From Hydractinia symbiolongicarpus (lineage: Eukaryota > Cnidaria > Hydrozoa > Anthoathecata > Hydractiniidae): 64,000 nucleotides of DNA. The notes beneath the pieces were generated by a model, which did no database searches, had not been told where the DNA came from, and saw nothing but the letters and a program-made list of their open reading frames with translations. Where the stretch lies: NCBI RefSeq assembly GCF_029227915.1, contig NC_079878.1, positions 5,828,001 through 5,892,000 on the forward strand. Direction: 5' to 3'. Below are positions 1 through 11,654 of this stretch, piece by piece. Position 1 is the first letter of the stretch. Each line of letters starts with the position of its first letter. The position numbers were made by a program, and so were the translations under genes.

Positions 1-2611
1 CTGCATCGGCTGGGATACCATCTTGAATTACTGGTAAGCTACCAAGTCTCCATGCAATGGAGCTCATAGCTGGTTCGTATTTAGCTTTTCCACAACTCAC
101 TTGCAACGTCACTCGATTTAACGTGGCGATTGCTGGCGTTGAAGAATTTGTTATGCCTCTTGTTTTTATGTACTTTTTCGTTCCATTGAGCGTTCTTGAC
201 CTTACGAACAAAGTGCTCCAAGATGGAGGAATGGGAAAATACACTACGACGTCATTTCGCTTATGACGTATGCTTTTTGCATCTCCACTCACTTGAATCG
301 ACGCTTGCAGGCGAACAGAGTTACCTGAGAGGAGCTCTAAACTTGATTTTGCAATTATTGGAATAGTGTTTTTTCTATGCACACGAAAGCGCATTAGCTC
401 GAAGCTACACCCATCGGGTGGGACAAAAACCACCCCTCCTTCAACTTCTGACTTTGAAATGTCTACACACGGATGGTATTCTATTTTCTTCGGCGCAATC
501 CACCGTAATGACGACTTGGTTTCGCGCAGTAAGCTTTCTTTCGTCTTGCATAACACATCCTTGCAGTTGACGTCATTCAAAAACAACTTGAAGTCTGGAC
601 TGCCGGTAACGAAAACTCTCAAACGTAATTGCACAGTTATGTTGTATTGTACAATGTCTCCATCTCCTGAAAGTAAAAACTGACATTCATCGTCACTGTC
701 GATAAATATTTCTTCGTGGCGATATGTAATCCCTTTATTTCGATACGTAGGTATGCAACGGATGATATTTTCAACTTTGTTCATAAACTCGCGTAGTGAA
801 ATAATGTCCCGGCTAGCTAATTTAAACACTGGGGTATAAATCGGTATATGTTCCAACGTTACACGTGTTTTTAGCCTGTGCGTTTCCCTATATTTAACGT
901 ACTGTAATTTTACGGAATGCACCCTACCATCTTTATTCCCTCGGTGGATGATAGGTATAGTAAAAACAAAAAAAGGATGGAGGGGTATTTCTTTCAGTAT
1001 GTCTAATCCGTTTTTCTGTTCACTCTGAAGTTTAATAAAGTCCCCCTCTACTTTCACAATAACTGGCAGCCACTTTCTAGAGCTAACCCGATATTTCCGA
1101 TCGGGATATCGGTACCAGAAATTCCAGGTATTCCGGTTACTTTTCAAAGGGTACTCGTCTAACTTCTTCTCCTGATTAATAACGGGACTATCGCGACCTT
1201 GTGTTTTCAAAGAATTATTCAGAGCGTTCTTTATGTTTTCGTTTTTCGCGGCACACGAGGCTTGAAATAGTAACACGTCAGTGTATTGTTTTACTGGCGT
1301 GTCTCGTAATTTTTTTCTCTCTTCTTCACTTTCGTAGTCCAAACTTATCACCTCATCCGATAATTCTGACTCTTCGTCCTTGTGTTGATCAAATAAAGTT
1401 TTTTCCTTCTCCGTTGGTTTTGTTATTGAATTTTTGATCAAACTGACGGTTTTGTTCACGACAGAAAGCAAGTCCTCAACGCTGGTCGCTTTTGTAATGT
1501 CCAGACTCTTTTCAATTTTGTTCTCAACTAAATCTTGATCCTCTTTGCTGTTAAACAAATGAGATGTTACGACACTGTTTTCATCAGGCCTTTCCATTGT
1601 TTCATTAAAAGACACCCAATTATGACGGCTTGGACTTTGTATTGGTTCTCCAGTATGTAATTTAGTTAAAGGAGATGCAGACGGACTTAACTGGTTAGCT
1701 GGGTTATTTAATTCTTCAAACTGAATCCATTTTTCGCGAGATACACGTACAGATTTCGGCGAAAGTTCTTCTGTTAATCTATTTATATTAGGATTTAATA
1801 ATTTTGATGGAGTACTAAGCATTTCGTTGTTTCGAAACGACTGTCGTTGTACAGAGTTTCTTGGAAACCCTGGCACGTCGTCGAACGGCGAAACTTTGTT
1901 AATTTGGTCCGCACGCAAATATGAAACATTGAATGTCTTATTACCAGAGTTTTCTTCACCAAGAACGCGTTTTTCGCTTCCGTTGTTCTGTACAACAATA
2001 TTTTTTTCTTCAGGTTGTAATATCTTAGTCCCCCACTGCGATCTTTTATTAAATCCTTCCTCTTTCATTCGTACCTTTTTGTTTTTCCCATTATAAACAT
2101 TTATATTTTCTTTTAATGCGCTCTCCAATTCTCCTATCTGATTATTGTGGTTGCCCACATTAAAAAACATCTGCTCCGAAGAAGAAGTCTTTTCTATTAC
2201 ATTTAGCAAATCTCCATCGTTGGGTTCTATTGTAGTATCCACGTGTGATTTTGTTTGCGATACAGATGGGTATTGTTGGAGAACATCATTATTAATTGAT
2301 GAATCAAACTTTTTACTTCTCGCGACTTCATCGATGTTATCAACCTTGCTTTCGCAATGAGCAAGGTCATTATCACAACCAACTTCCATGTACATGCTGT
2401 GTAGCGATTCATTGCTTTGTGTTTGAATTCGATTCAAAATATTAAATTCATCCAAACAGCTCACAATGCTCCCTGTGTCTAGAGAACATGTGTCTAAACT
2501 ACGCGTATCCGAACTTCTTGCATCTAAGCTTCGCTTTTCCTCCAAATAATAGTCGTTCATGTCTTTCCGCTTCGGGACGCGAAATTCCCATATTAATGCC
2601 ATGCTGCTCAT
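1..2611 (-). CDS. STON: Stonin (endocytic sorting adaptor), single exon, C-terminus cut by window edge
   Basis: One uninterrupted reading frame of about 870 codons runs from an ATG at 2611 (a TAA lies directly upstream) off the left edge. Stonins are clathrin-endocytosis adaptors that recruit synaptotagmin and bind AP-2. Residues 1-480 are a Ser/Asn/Glu-rich disordered tail. It holds two AP-2 alpha-ear type motifs, WIQF near residue 296 and WVSF near residue 332. From about 491 the stonin-homology domain begins (WYRYPDRKYRVSSRKWLPV). A mu-homology domain follows, with the family landmarks FELMRFR and CGKAKYEPAMSSIAWRLGSL near the visible end. Vertebrate stonin-2 is about 900 residues, so perhaps 60-70 residues are missing. 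The family assignment rests on recognising the conserved segments; STON1 and STON2 cannot be told apart. No intron is needed in the visible part. Confidence 0.88.
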   Translation of the reverse strand, partial: MSSMALIWEFRVPKRKDMNDYYLEEKRSLDARSSDTRSLDTCSLDTGSIVSCLDEFNILNRIQTQSNESLHSMYMEVGCDNDLAHCESKVDNIDEVARSKKFDSSINNDVLQQYPSVSQTKSHVDTTIEPNDGDLLNVIEKTSSSEQMFFNVGNHNNQIGELESALKENINVYNGKNKKVRMKEEGFNKRSQWGTKILQPEEKNIVVQNNGSEKRVLGEENSGNKTFNVSYLRADQINKVSPFDDVPGFPRNSVQRQSFRNNEMLSTPSKLLNPNINRLTEELSPKSVRVSREKWIQFEELNNPANQLSPSASPLTKLHTGEPIQSPSRHNWVSFNETMERPDENSVVTSHLFNSKEDQDLVENKIEKSLDITKATSVEDLLSVVNKTVSLIKNSITKPTEKEKTLFDQHKDEESELSDEVISLDYESEEERKKLRDTPVKQYTDVLLFQASCAAKNENIKNALNNSLKTQGRDSPVINQEKKLDEYPLKSNRNTWNFWYRYPDRKYRVSSRKWLPVIVKVEGDFIKLQSEQKNGLDILKEIPLHPFFVFTIPIIHRGNKDGRVHSVKLQYVKYRETHRLKTRVTLEHIPIYTPVFKLASRDIISLREFMNKVENIIRCIPTYRNKGITYRHEEIFIDSDDECQFLLSGDGDIVQYNITVQLRLRVFVTGSPDFKLFLNDVNCKDVLCKTKESLLRETKSSLRWIAPKKIEYHPCVDISKSEVEGGVVFVPPDGCSFELMRFRVHRKNTIPIIAKSSLELLSGNSVRLQASIQVSGDAKSIRHKRNDVVVYFPIPPSWSTLFVRSRTLNGTKKYIKTRGITNSSTPAIATLNRVTLQVSCGKAKYEPAMSSIAWRLGSLPVIQDGIPADA

Positions 2612-3360
2612 TTATACATGCTTCTAAACAGAGAACAAACAACAGTATGAACATACACAAATTTAGTGAAAAAATATCAGCGTGCAAGCTAAAGCGCTTA
2701 GCATAGGCTAATTGCGTGTTACATATTGGTTTAGGTCTACAGTGCATACACAAACATGACACACCCATTGGCAGTATTGTATTTTAATATAAAATGTTAC
2801 CTCTCAATGACATATTAAAAAAATGCATATTGAAATTAACAGTAAATCTTTTTTCAACATTTTGTTAAAATATAATAAAAGCCAGTAATTTTATGCACAG
2901 TGGTAAAAATTGAACAATATTTGTAATGATTAATGTTATTAATATTTATATTTTGTTGTTTTAGATATAACCACTGTATATGCCGATGATTGTCGCAAAA
3001 CGTTTTCACATATTTTTTCATTACTTCTAAGTCTAGCATGGTTATTACTAATTATTTTACTGTTTTGAAAAAAGATAAGTTGTTGATAATATCATGTTTA
3101 TGTATAACCCATATCGATGAGAATCGATAGTCTTCGTGTTAAAAACACAATAATCAAATTTCTGACTCACAATATTCCATGTTAATTGACCATTAACAAA
3201 AACACAACTTGTGTTCTCTGTCAACCAAATCATAGCCATTTCGTCTGAAAAAAATCTCCATGGGTTCCACAAATATATGCAGGGCAGAGAAGTGATGTGT
3301 TTTTTTTCTCTCCGAATTTCAAATCATATTTGTTGGTCTTCCCTTAAGATTTGTCTATTT
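2612..3360. other. Stonin upstream region, no gene seen
   Basis: This AT-rich stretch separates the stonin ATG from the LINE insertion. It must contain the stonin promoter and 5' UTR, but I see no convincing TATA box, exon or repeat. Short open frames here have no recognisable content. Confidence 0.5.
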
Positions 3361-3391
3361 GCTGGTCTTCCCTTAAGAAGGGAAGACCAGC
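3361..3391. repeat. 31-bp palindrome at LINE 5' junction
   Basis: GCTGGTCTTCCCTT, then AAG, then the exact reverse complement of the 14-base arm. A partial direct copy of the left arm (GTCTTCCCTTAAG) sits just upstream near 3337. The right arm is the first LINE-like sequence, so the palindrome marks the truncated 5' end of the retrotransposon. Confidence 0.8.
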
Positions 3392-5274
3392 GCAATGAGG
3401 TATTCAAGATAGCAAAGCAAATGAAGAAGACTAATCAAGATATTGTAGGTGAGAAGTGTATACGTAATGATGAAGGTGTTTTGGCTAGCACAGAGGAGGA
3501 GAAAAGGGTAGCTTGGAAGAATCATTATCAGAGGATGCTTAACACTGAGTTTGATTGCGACGAGGATAATTTGTCTGATGATGATGTCGTAGAAGGGCCA
3601 GCTATGCAGATCAAGACAGAATGGGTAGTGGAGGCTATTAGGAAATTGAAGATTGGCAAGGCTGCAGGAGTATCAGGTATTGTTGCAGAGATGGTAAAAG
3701 CATCTGGATATATTGGAGTTGAGCTTATTACAAGTCTTGCTAACCAGATTATAAAGGATGGTGCTATTCCGAGTGAGTGGCAGTCGAGTGTAATAGTGAA
3801 TTGTTTCAAGGGCAAGGGTGATGCATTAGAAAGGGGTAACTATAGAGGTTTGAAGTTGGTTGATCAAGTAATGAAAGTTATTGAAAGAGTGATTGATAAG
3901 TTACTTAGAGAAAGAATTGATATAGATAAGATGCAATTTGGTTTTGTGCCAGGGCGTGGCACTACAGATGCAATATTTTTACTCAGACAGCTTCAGGAAA
4001 AGTATTTAGGAAAGAGAAAGAATCTCTATTTTGCCTTTGTAGATTTAGAGAAAGCTTTTGATAGAGTGCCACGTAAAGTTATTTGGTGGGCTATGAGAAA
4101 ATTAGGTGTGGATGAGTGGCTAGTTACGATGGTTCAGTCTATGTACAGCAATGCTAGAAGTCGTGTCAGGATTAACGATTCACTTAGTGATGAATTTAGT
4201 GTAAATGTTGGTGTACATCAGGGTTCTGTACTTAGTCCTTTGTTGCTTATTCTAGTCTTAGAAGCGCTGTCGATGGAGTTCAGAACAGGTTGTCCATGGG
4301 AGTTATTGTATGCAGATGATTTGGTTCTCATAGCAGAGTCGATGGAAGGATTAGCTGAAAAGTTTGAGAAGTGGAAGAAAGGACTAGAAGAGAAAGGGCT
4401 GAAGGTAAACACAGCAAAGTCTAAAGTCATGATAAGTAGCATTGCAGCCAAGTGTGACCTTGTAGTTGGAAAGTGGCCTTGTGGAGTTTGCAGGAAAGGG
4501 GTTGGTAGTAACTCAATTTTTTGTCAGACTTGCAAGCATTGGGTACATAAGAAGTGCAGTAGTATTAGTGGAAGGTTAAGAACTGGCATACAGTTTGTAT
4601 GCAAGCGTTGCAAAGGTGAGATTATAAAGAATGAAGTATTTCCAGCTTTAATGGTGTACAACAGTGGCTCGTTAGAGATAGTTAAGAACTTCTGTTACTT
4701 AGGTGATATGTTGGGCAGTGAAGGGGGTGTTTGAAGAAGTGTTACTTGCAGGATAGGTTCTGCTTGGAAAAAGTTTAGAGAGTTACTTCCTTTATTGACT
4801 AGCAGAGTCCTGTCAATTGAGGTAAAAGGTAGGTTGTATGAGGCCTGTGTAAGAAGTGTTATGTTGTACGGTAGTGAGACATGGGCAGTGAAGCAGGAAG
4901 ATCTTGACCGTTTAGAAAGGAATGATATGAGAATGGTTAGGTGGATGTGTAATGCCAGTCTGAGAGACAGAAAGAGTTCAGATGAGCTAAGAAGCAGGCT
5001 AAGTATCCGTAGAATTAAAGATGTTATCCAGATAAGAAGATTGAATTGGCTGGGGCACTTGGAAAGAATGGAGGGGGGTAATTGGGTAAGAAAGTGTGGA
5101 GACTTGATAGTTCCTGGGGCAAAGCCCAGAGGCAGACCAAGAAAGACTGAGGTTATAAGGACAGACTTGATACAGAGGAAGTTGAGTTTAAATCTAACAC
5201 AGTCTAGATCAGATTGGAAGAGGATCATTAATATACCACGTCCAACCCATGCTAGCATGGAAAACGGACGTTAA
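3376..5274 (+). pseudogene. LINE reverse transcriptase ORF interrupted by one TGA
   Basis: An open frame through 4734 encodes RT: DLEKAFDRVP (motif A), HQGSVLSPLL (motif B), LYADDLVL (catalytic YADD near 4309-4320) and an upstream GKAAGVSGI segment. RT is followed by a C4HC3, PHD-like finger at about 4471-4611 (CGVC, CQTC, WVHKKC, CKRC). A TGA at 4732-4734 stops the frame. The same frame then continues to 5274 with typical LINE C-terminal sequence (LYGSETWAV, NWLGHLERM, GRPRKT). The first ~55 codons of the long open frame, before the palindrome, are unrelated flank. The element is probably dead, unless the TGA is read through or is a sequencing error. Confidence 0.85.
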
Positions 5275-5295
5275 GCCGAGAATGATGATGATGAT
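3376..5295 (+). mobile_element. Non-LTR retrotransposon (LINE), 5'-truncated, 3' end preserved
   Basis: The element lacks its endonuclease and starts within the region before the reverse transcriptase. It has RT, a PHD-like cysteine finger, a C-terminal domain and a complete 3' terminus. The terminus is a stem-loop (ACGTCC at 5238 pairing with GGACGT at 5266, enclosing the palindrome CCATGCTAGCATGG at 5247-5260). A short (GAT)n tail follows at 5282-5295. LINEs commonly use such a hairpin plus microsatellite tail for target-primed reverse transcription. I do not assign a clade (CR1/L2-like and RTE-like are both possible). Confidence 0.9.
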
Positions 5296-5299
5296 TTGT

Positions 5300-5859
5300 A
5301 TCTGGCAAAAACACTTTCTTTGACAAACATAAAAAAACGTTTTGTTATTCACACATGTTATTTTATTACTATTCGTATCGTCTAATTATGGTCTGATTAT
5401 CCTGTTTCAGGCAAATTACCAGTTCTCTCTGACTAATTACTAAAATGAATACACACTGTAGAGCCTTTGTTCAAACTTGAACTATACCAAGATCCCTGCT
5501 GAGTTGAACATCAGATAGATACACATAAATACAGACACTCAAAGTAAAAAAATACTTTGGATCAAGTACGGTACCGAATTATTAACTGTAAGTTTGGCCT
5601 TAATCTTTATAAAGCTACAACTAACAGTTTTTGTGACTGGTGGAACGTTATTTTCGATAGCTAATAGCAAGCAAATACCTTGGCTACTAACTGACAATCT
5701 CTTAAACCTTGAAAAATCGTCGAACTTCATCCTCTCTACCATTTCCAACTTCAAAAAGGATTTCAAAATGGTGTGTTAGCTCTGCTGTATTACCTCGGGA
5801 AATATAAGTCTCCAAAAAAGGCCCACCTTTTTTTATCTAAATAACTTCTCGAATGCTAT
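5300..5859. other. Spacer between two LINE fragments
   Basis: AT-rich sequence with no recognised gene. Two overlapping open frames on opposite strands near 5540-5779 show no domain or homology that I recognise. Confidence 0.4.
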
Positions 5860-6770
5860 AAGCACTTAGCCTACTTCTTAAATCAACTGAACTCAGAACT
5901 CTCTGTCCTTCAGACTGGTGTGACAGAACAACCACTCTCATATCATTTCTTTCTAAACGATCATCCTGCTTCACTGTGTCTCACTTTTGTACGACATAAC
6001 ACTTTACCAGATCTCAATCGATAAGATTCTAGTAGTAAATAAAGAAAGGAACTCTGACCTTTTCCAAAAAAAATCTATCCTACAAACACCTAAGGATAAC
6101 ATTTTTAAATATCATTCACTGTTATTCATTATTTTAACTGGAAATACTTGGTTGCCTTCAAAAACCTTTGCAGCTCCTACAAACAAACCAGACGCACATT
6201 ACACGTTGCGCACCTAACACTTTCAAGTCTGACAAAAAATCGAGTTATCAACCCCTTATTCTGCAAATTCCACAAGGCCACTTTCCAACATCAAGACAAC
6301 ACTTAGCTTGAATGCTACTAATAACGACTTAGATTGTGCAGCATACATTCTCAAACCTTTCTCTCCTAGTTCTTTATTAGCAACACTTCTTAAACTTTTC
6401 AACAAAATCTTCCATCTTTCAGTTTTTTTATGAGAACCAAATCATCTGCATATTTTAAGATTAAAATAAAAAACAAAGGATTAAATACAGAATCTTGATG
6501 TATCATTCACACCCAATTTTCTCATAAACCAAAACAATAATGTTACATGATACTCTGTCAAAAACTTTCTCCAAATCTGCCAAGCCAAAAATAGAGATTC
6601 TTCAAATACTTTTCCTGCAGATGTCTGATTAATATTACATCGGTAGCACTACAAAAAATCCTATCTATATCAATTCTTTCTCTAACTCATAACGTTTGTT
6701 ATTTGATCAATCAACTTCAACTCTTTACCTCTTTCTAGAGCGTCACTCTTGCCCTTAAATGATTGAAAAT
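5860..6770 (-). mobile_element. Highly decayed LINE copy, inverted relative to the first
   Basis: Read on the minus strand, this stretch matches segments of the 3376-5295 LINE in the expected order. They are GGGCAAGAGTGACGCTCTAG (start of the RT region, near 6750), a DLEK(V/A)FDRV-like stretch near 6560, TATGCAGATGAT encoding YADD near 6445, and AGTGAAGCAGGATGATCG near 5965. Many frameshifts and stops remove any coding capacity. The copy is far more diverged than the other two. Confidence 0.75.
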
Positions 6771-9700
6771 TCTCCAAATACTCTTTCCACTAAAATTTTT
6801 TTTTTGACTTTTATAAGAATATACCAAACTAGAGTTTTGCCACAGAACAAAACAACTGGATTATCATCTTCTAAATAGGAAAACTTCTCAAATGGATGGT
6901 TTTCTTGTTGGGGATACATGGCATCCGTATATTCTTTGAAAATGGTATTAATTTCAAAATATTAATTAAAGCTTAAGCTTTCAAAACTGCATTTGTGTAA
7001 TCTTCATGAATATGGATTGGAACGAATAAAACATAACAATTTAAAAAAACTTTATAGATTGGATTGAAAGAAATATATAAAGTGAATACAATTTCAAAGT
7101 AAAACTTTTTAAAAGATAAAATACGTTCTACTGCCACATTCTGTCTTTTTAGGTGAATCATTTTACATGGTGAAATTCAAGATAATTTTAAATTTTGGTG
7201 ATTAAACAAATAAATCATACCAGATTGAAACAGCGTATTTTTTTATAACAATTTAATAAATGATTTAAATTGTTTGGTTTTCGTATATTTTGTTTCCTAG
7301 CATCCGTTTAAACAAATTTCAAGCTGCGCTGAGCTATATTTTAAAGTCATGAACATAAAAAAAATTAAACAGATTTTAATAGCCATAAATTAGCTGTGTC
7401 TCTTCTCTCTCTTTCTTCCAAACTTAATTCACTTACATATTACATCACCAAGGGAGGAGATTTGTAGTTGTTGCACATGCTATGTTTTATTATGGGGATA
7501 GGATAGAGGGTGTAATGGCAATTAAGAACTGTGCTCAATTTTTAAGTCCAATTTTAATTATTTTTATTTCCAATTAATTAAATTATGTTCAGATTGTTAA
7601 AGTCAGAATAACAATGCTTTTCTTTATTCTTTATCTTGTTTTGTTTTGAACATCTGTCAGTGCTTTTTATTATTTTTAGTATTTGTGCCCCAAAGAAATA
7701 GTTGATTATGGTTACATCATTAACTCACTTCTTCAAAAAAGGGAGTTCTATGATAATATAATTAAGCCTAACAAATTATTATAATTGACCTTTTAAGGCA
7801 GAAGAGGAGTAAAAAATGTCCTGAAAAAATGATGTCCTAATAACATGTTCCCTAACATGATTTAAAAAGTAAGGGTCTTATAGGATTTGCTCTAAAGTCA
7901 GATTTCAAGTCCTGCAATTTAAGTATTTTTCAAACTTGCCTTATGCAGAATTGATTGAACATAAAAGACAAAAATTACAAATTATGTAGATTGTTGAATT
8001 TGTTTTTTGCTAATTTTGACACTTTTCTAGCCTATGATGGGAACAGATGCCTTATATCTTGAAATGAAAATATAACACGTCTAAAAAATATAAAAGTGAC
8101 TTATAGGTCTACCATATAGTACAAACACATGCAAAAGACAAGATGTCTTTTTATCCCTATTGCATAGAAAATATGGTCATTCCTTTAATAGTCCACCAAA
8201 TAATAAAATTACAAAACAATATTGCACACAGACCACAAGGACTTTTCGGTAAAACATTTGCTGCTTTTGTGTTGTGAAATAAGTTATATATTAACAATTT
8301 GTTAGTATACATTGTTTCTGCATTATGTCACTTTCTTAAACTTTTCCTTATTTTATTTTTTGTTACAATCAAATTTACTGTATTAAATTTTGAGATTGGA
8401 CGTCTTCTTAAAGTTTCAGCAGACATTAGCGGTGAATACTAATTAGGCTTTAAGCATTCAGACTGATTATTATCACTTGTTGTCCGTCCCCCAAGGTAAT
8501 GAAACAATTATATGGGGAAGGGACCTATAACAACCTATATGGGAAGGGAACGTTTAAAAGGCTGAAAAATGACTATTTCAGTGTTTTTCTCTAGCGTATA
8601 TAATCAATGCATATTCAACACTTTCAGGATCACCTTATTTGATTATAGAATCAAAACCAATTAGAAGCTCCCTACCTCAGCAGTTCTCTACATAGATATT
8701 TTGATTTTAAACCTGATGATGATGATATTCTCATCCTGAACCACATTGATCTTACTTGATGTTTTCTGGGAATTTAAAAGTTGAAGCTTGTAATATTGTG
8801 AAATTATACTATAATAGAAAAACAGTAGAAAGAACATTATCTTTGTATATATAAACCTGGCTAGAACAAACTTTTAACAAACCATGTTAGAACGAGAATA
8901 TAACATTTAGACCGCAAGCTATGGAAAAAAGTTTAAATATACATACATACTGTATTATATTACTTATATATTATGTATTATTTCAAAAAATCATATCATG
9001 TAGCAAAAAGATGTATAAAGCATAATTCTATTAATGAAGTAGAACTTTAATAATTTAATCTGTCAGCTGTGCTAAGTAACACAAATTAATAAATAAGCAA
9101 GGTTGTGGTTAATAGATGATAAACAAATTCATTAATTCACACAAGAAAATTAAATTCTTAATCACAAGAGTGGTAGATAGAATTGGAAAATGTGTATAAG
9201 GTGATACTTAAAAATGCATTGGGCATCGAAAACTATGCTAAAAAGTTGTGATAACTCTGCTTTGCCAGTTGTATCGAAAAACTGCGAAAAAGTTTAAAAA
9301 TATCTTTATACAGCCTAAAAGTGCTATTTTGTCCAAAATGTTTCAAGCATTGCTGTGTTTGGTTATATAAAATTGTCAAGGTTTTATTTGTAGTAAAAGT
9401 TTTATTCTTTTGATACAAAATCAACACCATTCAACAATAAATAAAACATTCTTTATATCAACCTAATGTTTTAACTTTTAAAAACGTTTTTTGATGCCAA
9501 CTTGTCTAACACATTTGTAATTTATTTTCTTTTATTCTCCTGCACACAAAGTAACAGTTACATTCAATGAGAAAATAAGAGCAAAACTTTAAGTCAAAAA
9601 TACTCATATATGAAATTTTTTAAACTAAAACTTTCTATTAGAATACTGGCGTTCGAAGCAACATTTTCAAGTACAGGCATGAATCTGAAAAGCTGAATTG

Positions 9701-10085
9701 ATCACTAAAAAAGAAGCTAACCATAAGGCCATGGGAAATCACATCACAGTTTCTTGTCTTAGACATAATCAAAAACACATACATAAAAATTTCAGTATTT
9801 ATATATATTTATTATGTTGTCAACCAAAGCTTGCGAGGTTAGGTAAGGAAATAAATCAAACTAATGATATTCCAGTTAACTCACTGATCAAATAAGTACA
9901 AAAAGTGATTTTCCTTATAATTCCGTTTGTATATTCCAAATGTTTTACAACTTGACAAACATGTTTGTTTTTATGGGTTAGGTTTAAAGAATTCCAGAAA
10001 TAATCAATTTTATGATAAAAATTGAATTTTATGATAAAAACGCAACATTGTTGTTGTCTTTAATTTCTCAACTGTTTAAAGTGCT

Positions 10086-10102
10086 TTAGGGTTAGGGTTA
10101 GG
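10086..10102 (+). repeat. Short telomere-like run (TTAGGG, almost three units)
   Basis: TTAGGGTTAGGGTTAGG occurs once. TTAGGG is the usual metazoan telomere unit, cnidarians included. At this length it may be chance or a trace of double-strand-break repair. Confidence 0.5.
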
Positions 10103-11115
10103 ATTCTTTTTCCTTTTTTCTACGTATGAATAGCGCTACGCACTAATACGCACTTTATGTCATATTAAAGTGCGTACAAATATACAGTTCCTTTTTTCAG
10201 GATGGCACAAAGGGTAAAAACGGGTTTATCTTCTAATTAAAAGAATAAAATAACAAATACATTTGAGTTTAAGAAGGAAATATAGCTGTTTACTAGTTAC
10301 TGAAAACGCTGGATGGCATCTTGCCTTGGCTCATTCTGTTGGGTTAAGAAGATTTTACTGGCAATGGGTTTACAATTTACCATAGTATAAATAACTAAAA
10401 GTTTTCACAAATAATGAAAATTTTGTAAGTGGATGTTCATGCAGGCAGTGGAAAAGAAATTGTAATGTAATTTTCCTTAGCATATGTGTAATTAACTAGC
10501 TACACGGCATGATGAGAGTACACACTACTTGGACATTTACAAAGAACGACATATGCAAATACTGTCAACTGTAGACTAAGACATAGCTAGCTAGAGTTAT
10601 ACGTTAGCTAATTACAATGTAGCTACATATACTAAAACTAAACAATTTTCAATCCAGACAATACTGATAATATCAATGCTGATAAATAAAAAAACGTGTA
10701 GCTGGTAGTTACTTGCGTATCCACCTGTTGTGCGTATGGCAGAAAAGTTGTTTGTTGTGTTGTTTCCTGCGTAAACAAACAACAAATGAAACGGCGTAGC
10801 AGGGCGCGTTCCTAGGATATTTGCCGGACAAAAAACATATTTCCGCAAATGCCAAAGGCGGATGATTATGTCGTAAGTGAAAGATGAAGCAAGTAAATGT
10901 GAACCGTCATTAATACATTTTGAGAATTTTAAAAGTTTGTGAGACAAAAATGAATAAAAAAAATCCATACCATCCAGATCTGTTGTCACAAAATGTTCCA
11001 TGCGGACCAGTGGTCTGTATATTTGCATGACCATAAACGACCCTGGGCGCTTATTTAATCTTGCGATCTTGGATGTGGGATGTGCGCTTATTGAGGATAA
11101 ATATTTTGAAATGTA

Positions 11116-11170
11116 TTTGTTTGTTTGTTTTATTAATAATAATAATAATAATAAAAATTAATAATAATAC
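11116..11170. repeat. (TTTG)n followed by (AAT)n microsatellite
   Basis: A short TTGT run at 11117-11130 passes into about seven AAT units, then an imperfect AT-rich continuation. Confidence 0.8.
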
Positions 11171-11567
11171 TGCATCTTACATCATCGTCTTCGTTTTCAT
11201 TGTCATCGAGGAACATGAAATCGTTGCCTTTAATATATCAATCTTCGGGTTACTTTGTGAGGGGAAAATTTTACAAATATTCCCATATTTACAACAAATA
11301 TGTATGAAAAGCTCTGTTTTTTTTACAAACCATGAGGCAACTGCAGCTTAAATACTATCAAGACTGCTGACCAAATTATATACTGCTGACCAGAAAAGGC
11401 ACATAGGTAAATGGTAAACTAACTATGGGCAATACAAACCAGAATACTGTAGGAAAAAGATCTATATATGTGTGCATTTAAACACTCACAAATATATATT
11501 TATGAGTCACAAAAACCTACCTATTACTATGTTGTATTGTCATATACAGTAGATTATTGACTGGTTC

Positions 11568-11654
11568 AAATGACCGCCCAGAGCAATATAGGCGCTTATT
11601 TGGACTGGGCGGTAAACACTGGGCGGTAAACACTGGGCGCTGAATTGGTCATTT
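11568..11654. repeat. Small inverted-repeat element with GGGCGGTAAACACT duplication
   Basis: CAAATGACCGCCCAG at 11568 is mirrored by CTGGGCG and GGTCATTTG ending at 11654. Between them ACTGGGCGGTAAAC is tandemly repeated. This looks like a minimal fold-back remnant. It contains the GGCGCTTATTTG motif also seen at 11046, 14215 and 19590. Confidence 0.6.

Noticed and set aside
4695-5258. 187-codon minus-strand open frame opposite the LINE
   Set aside because: It is the antisense shadow of the LINE C-terminal coding sequence; the corresponding antisense frame in the second copy is similar only because the DNA is.
10086-10102. Internal telomere or chromosome fusion point
   Set aside because: Fewer than three units and no further telomeric sequence nearby.
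10612-11034. 140-codon minus-strand open frame, with a possible two-exon reading via GTATGG donor and TTTACGCAG acceptor
   Set aside because: The peptide has no recognisable domain, both readings are equally plausible, and no further exons could be linked.
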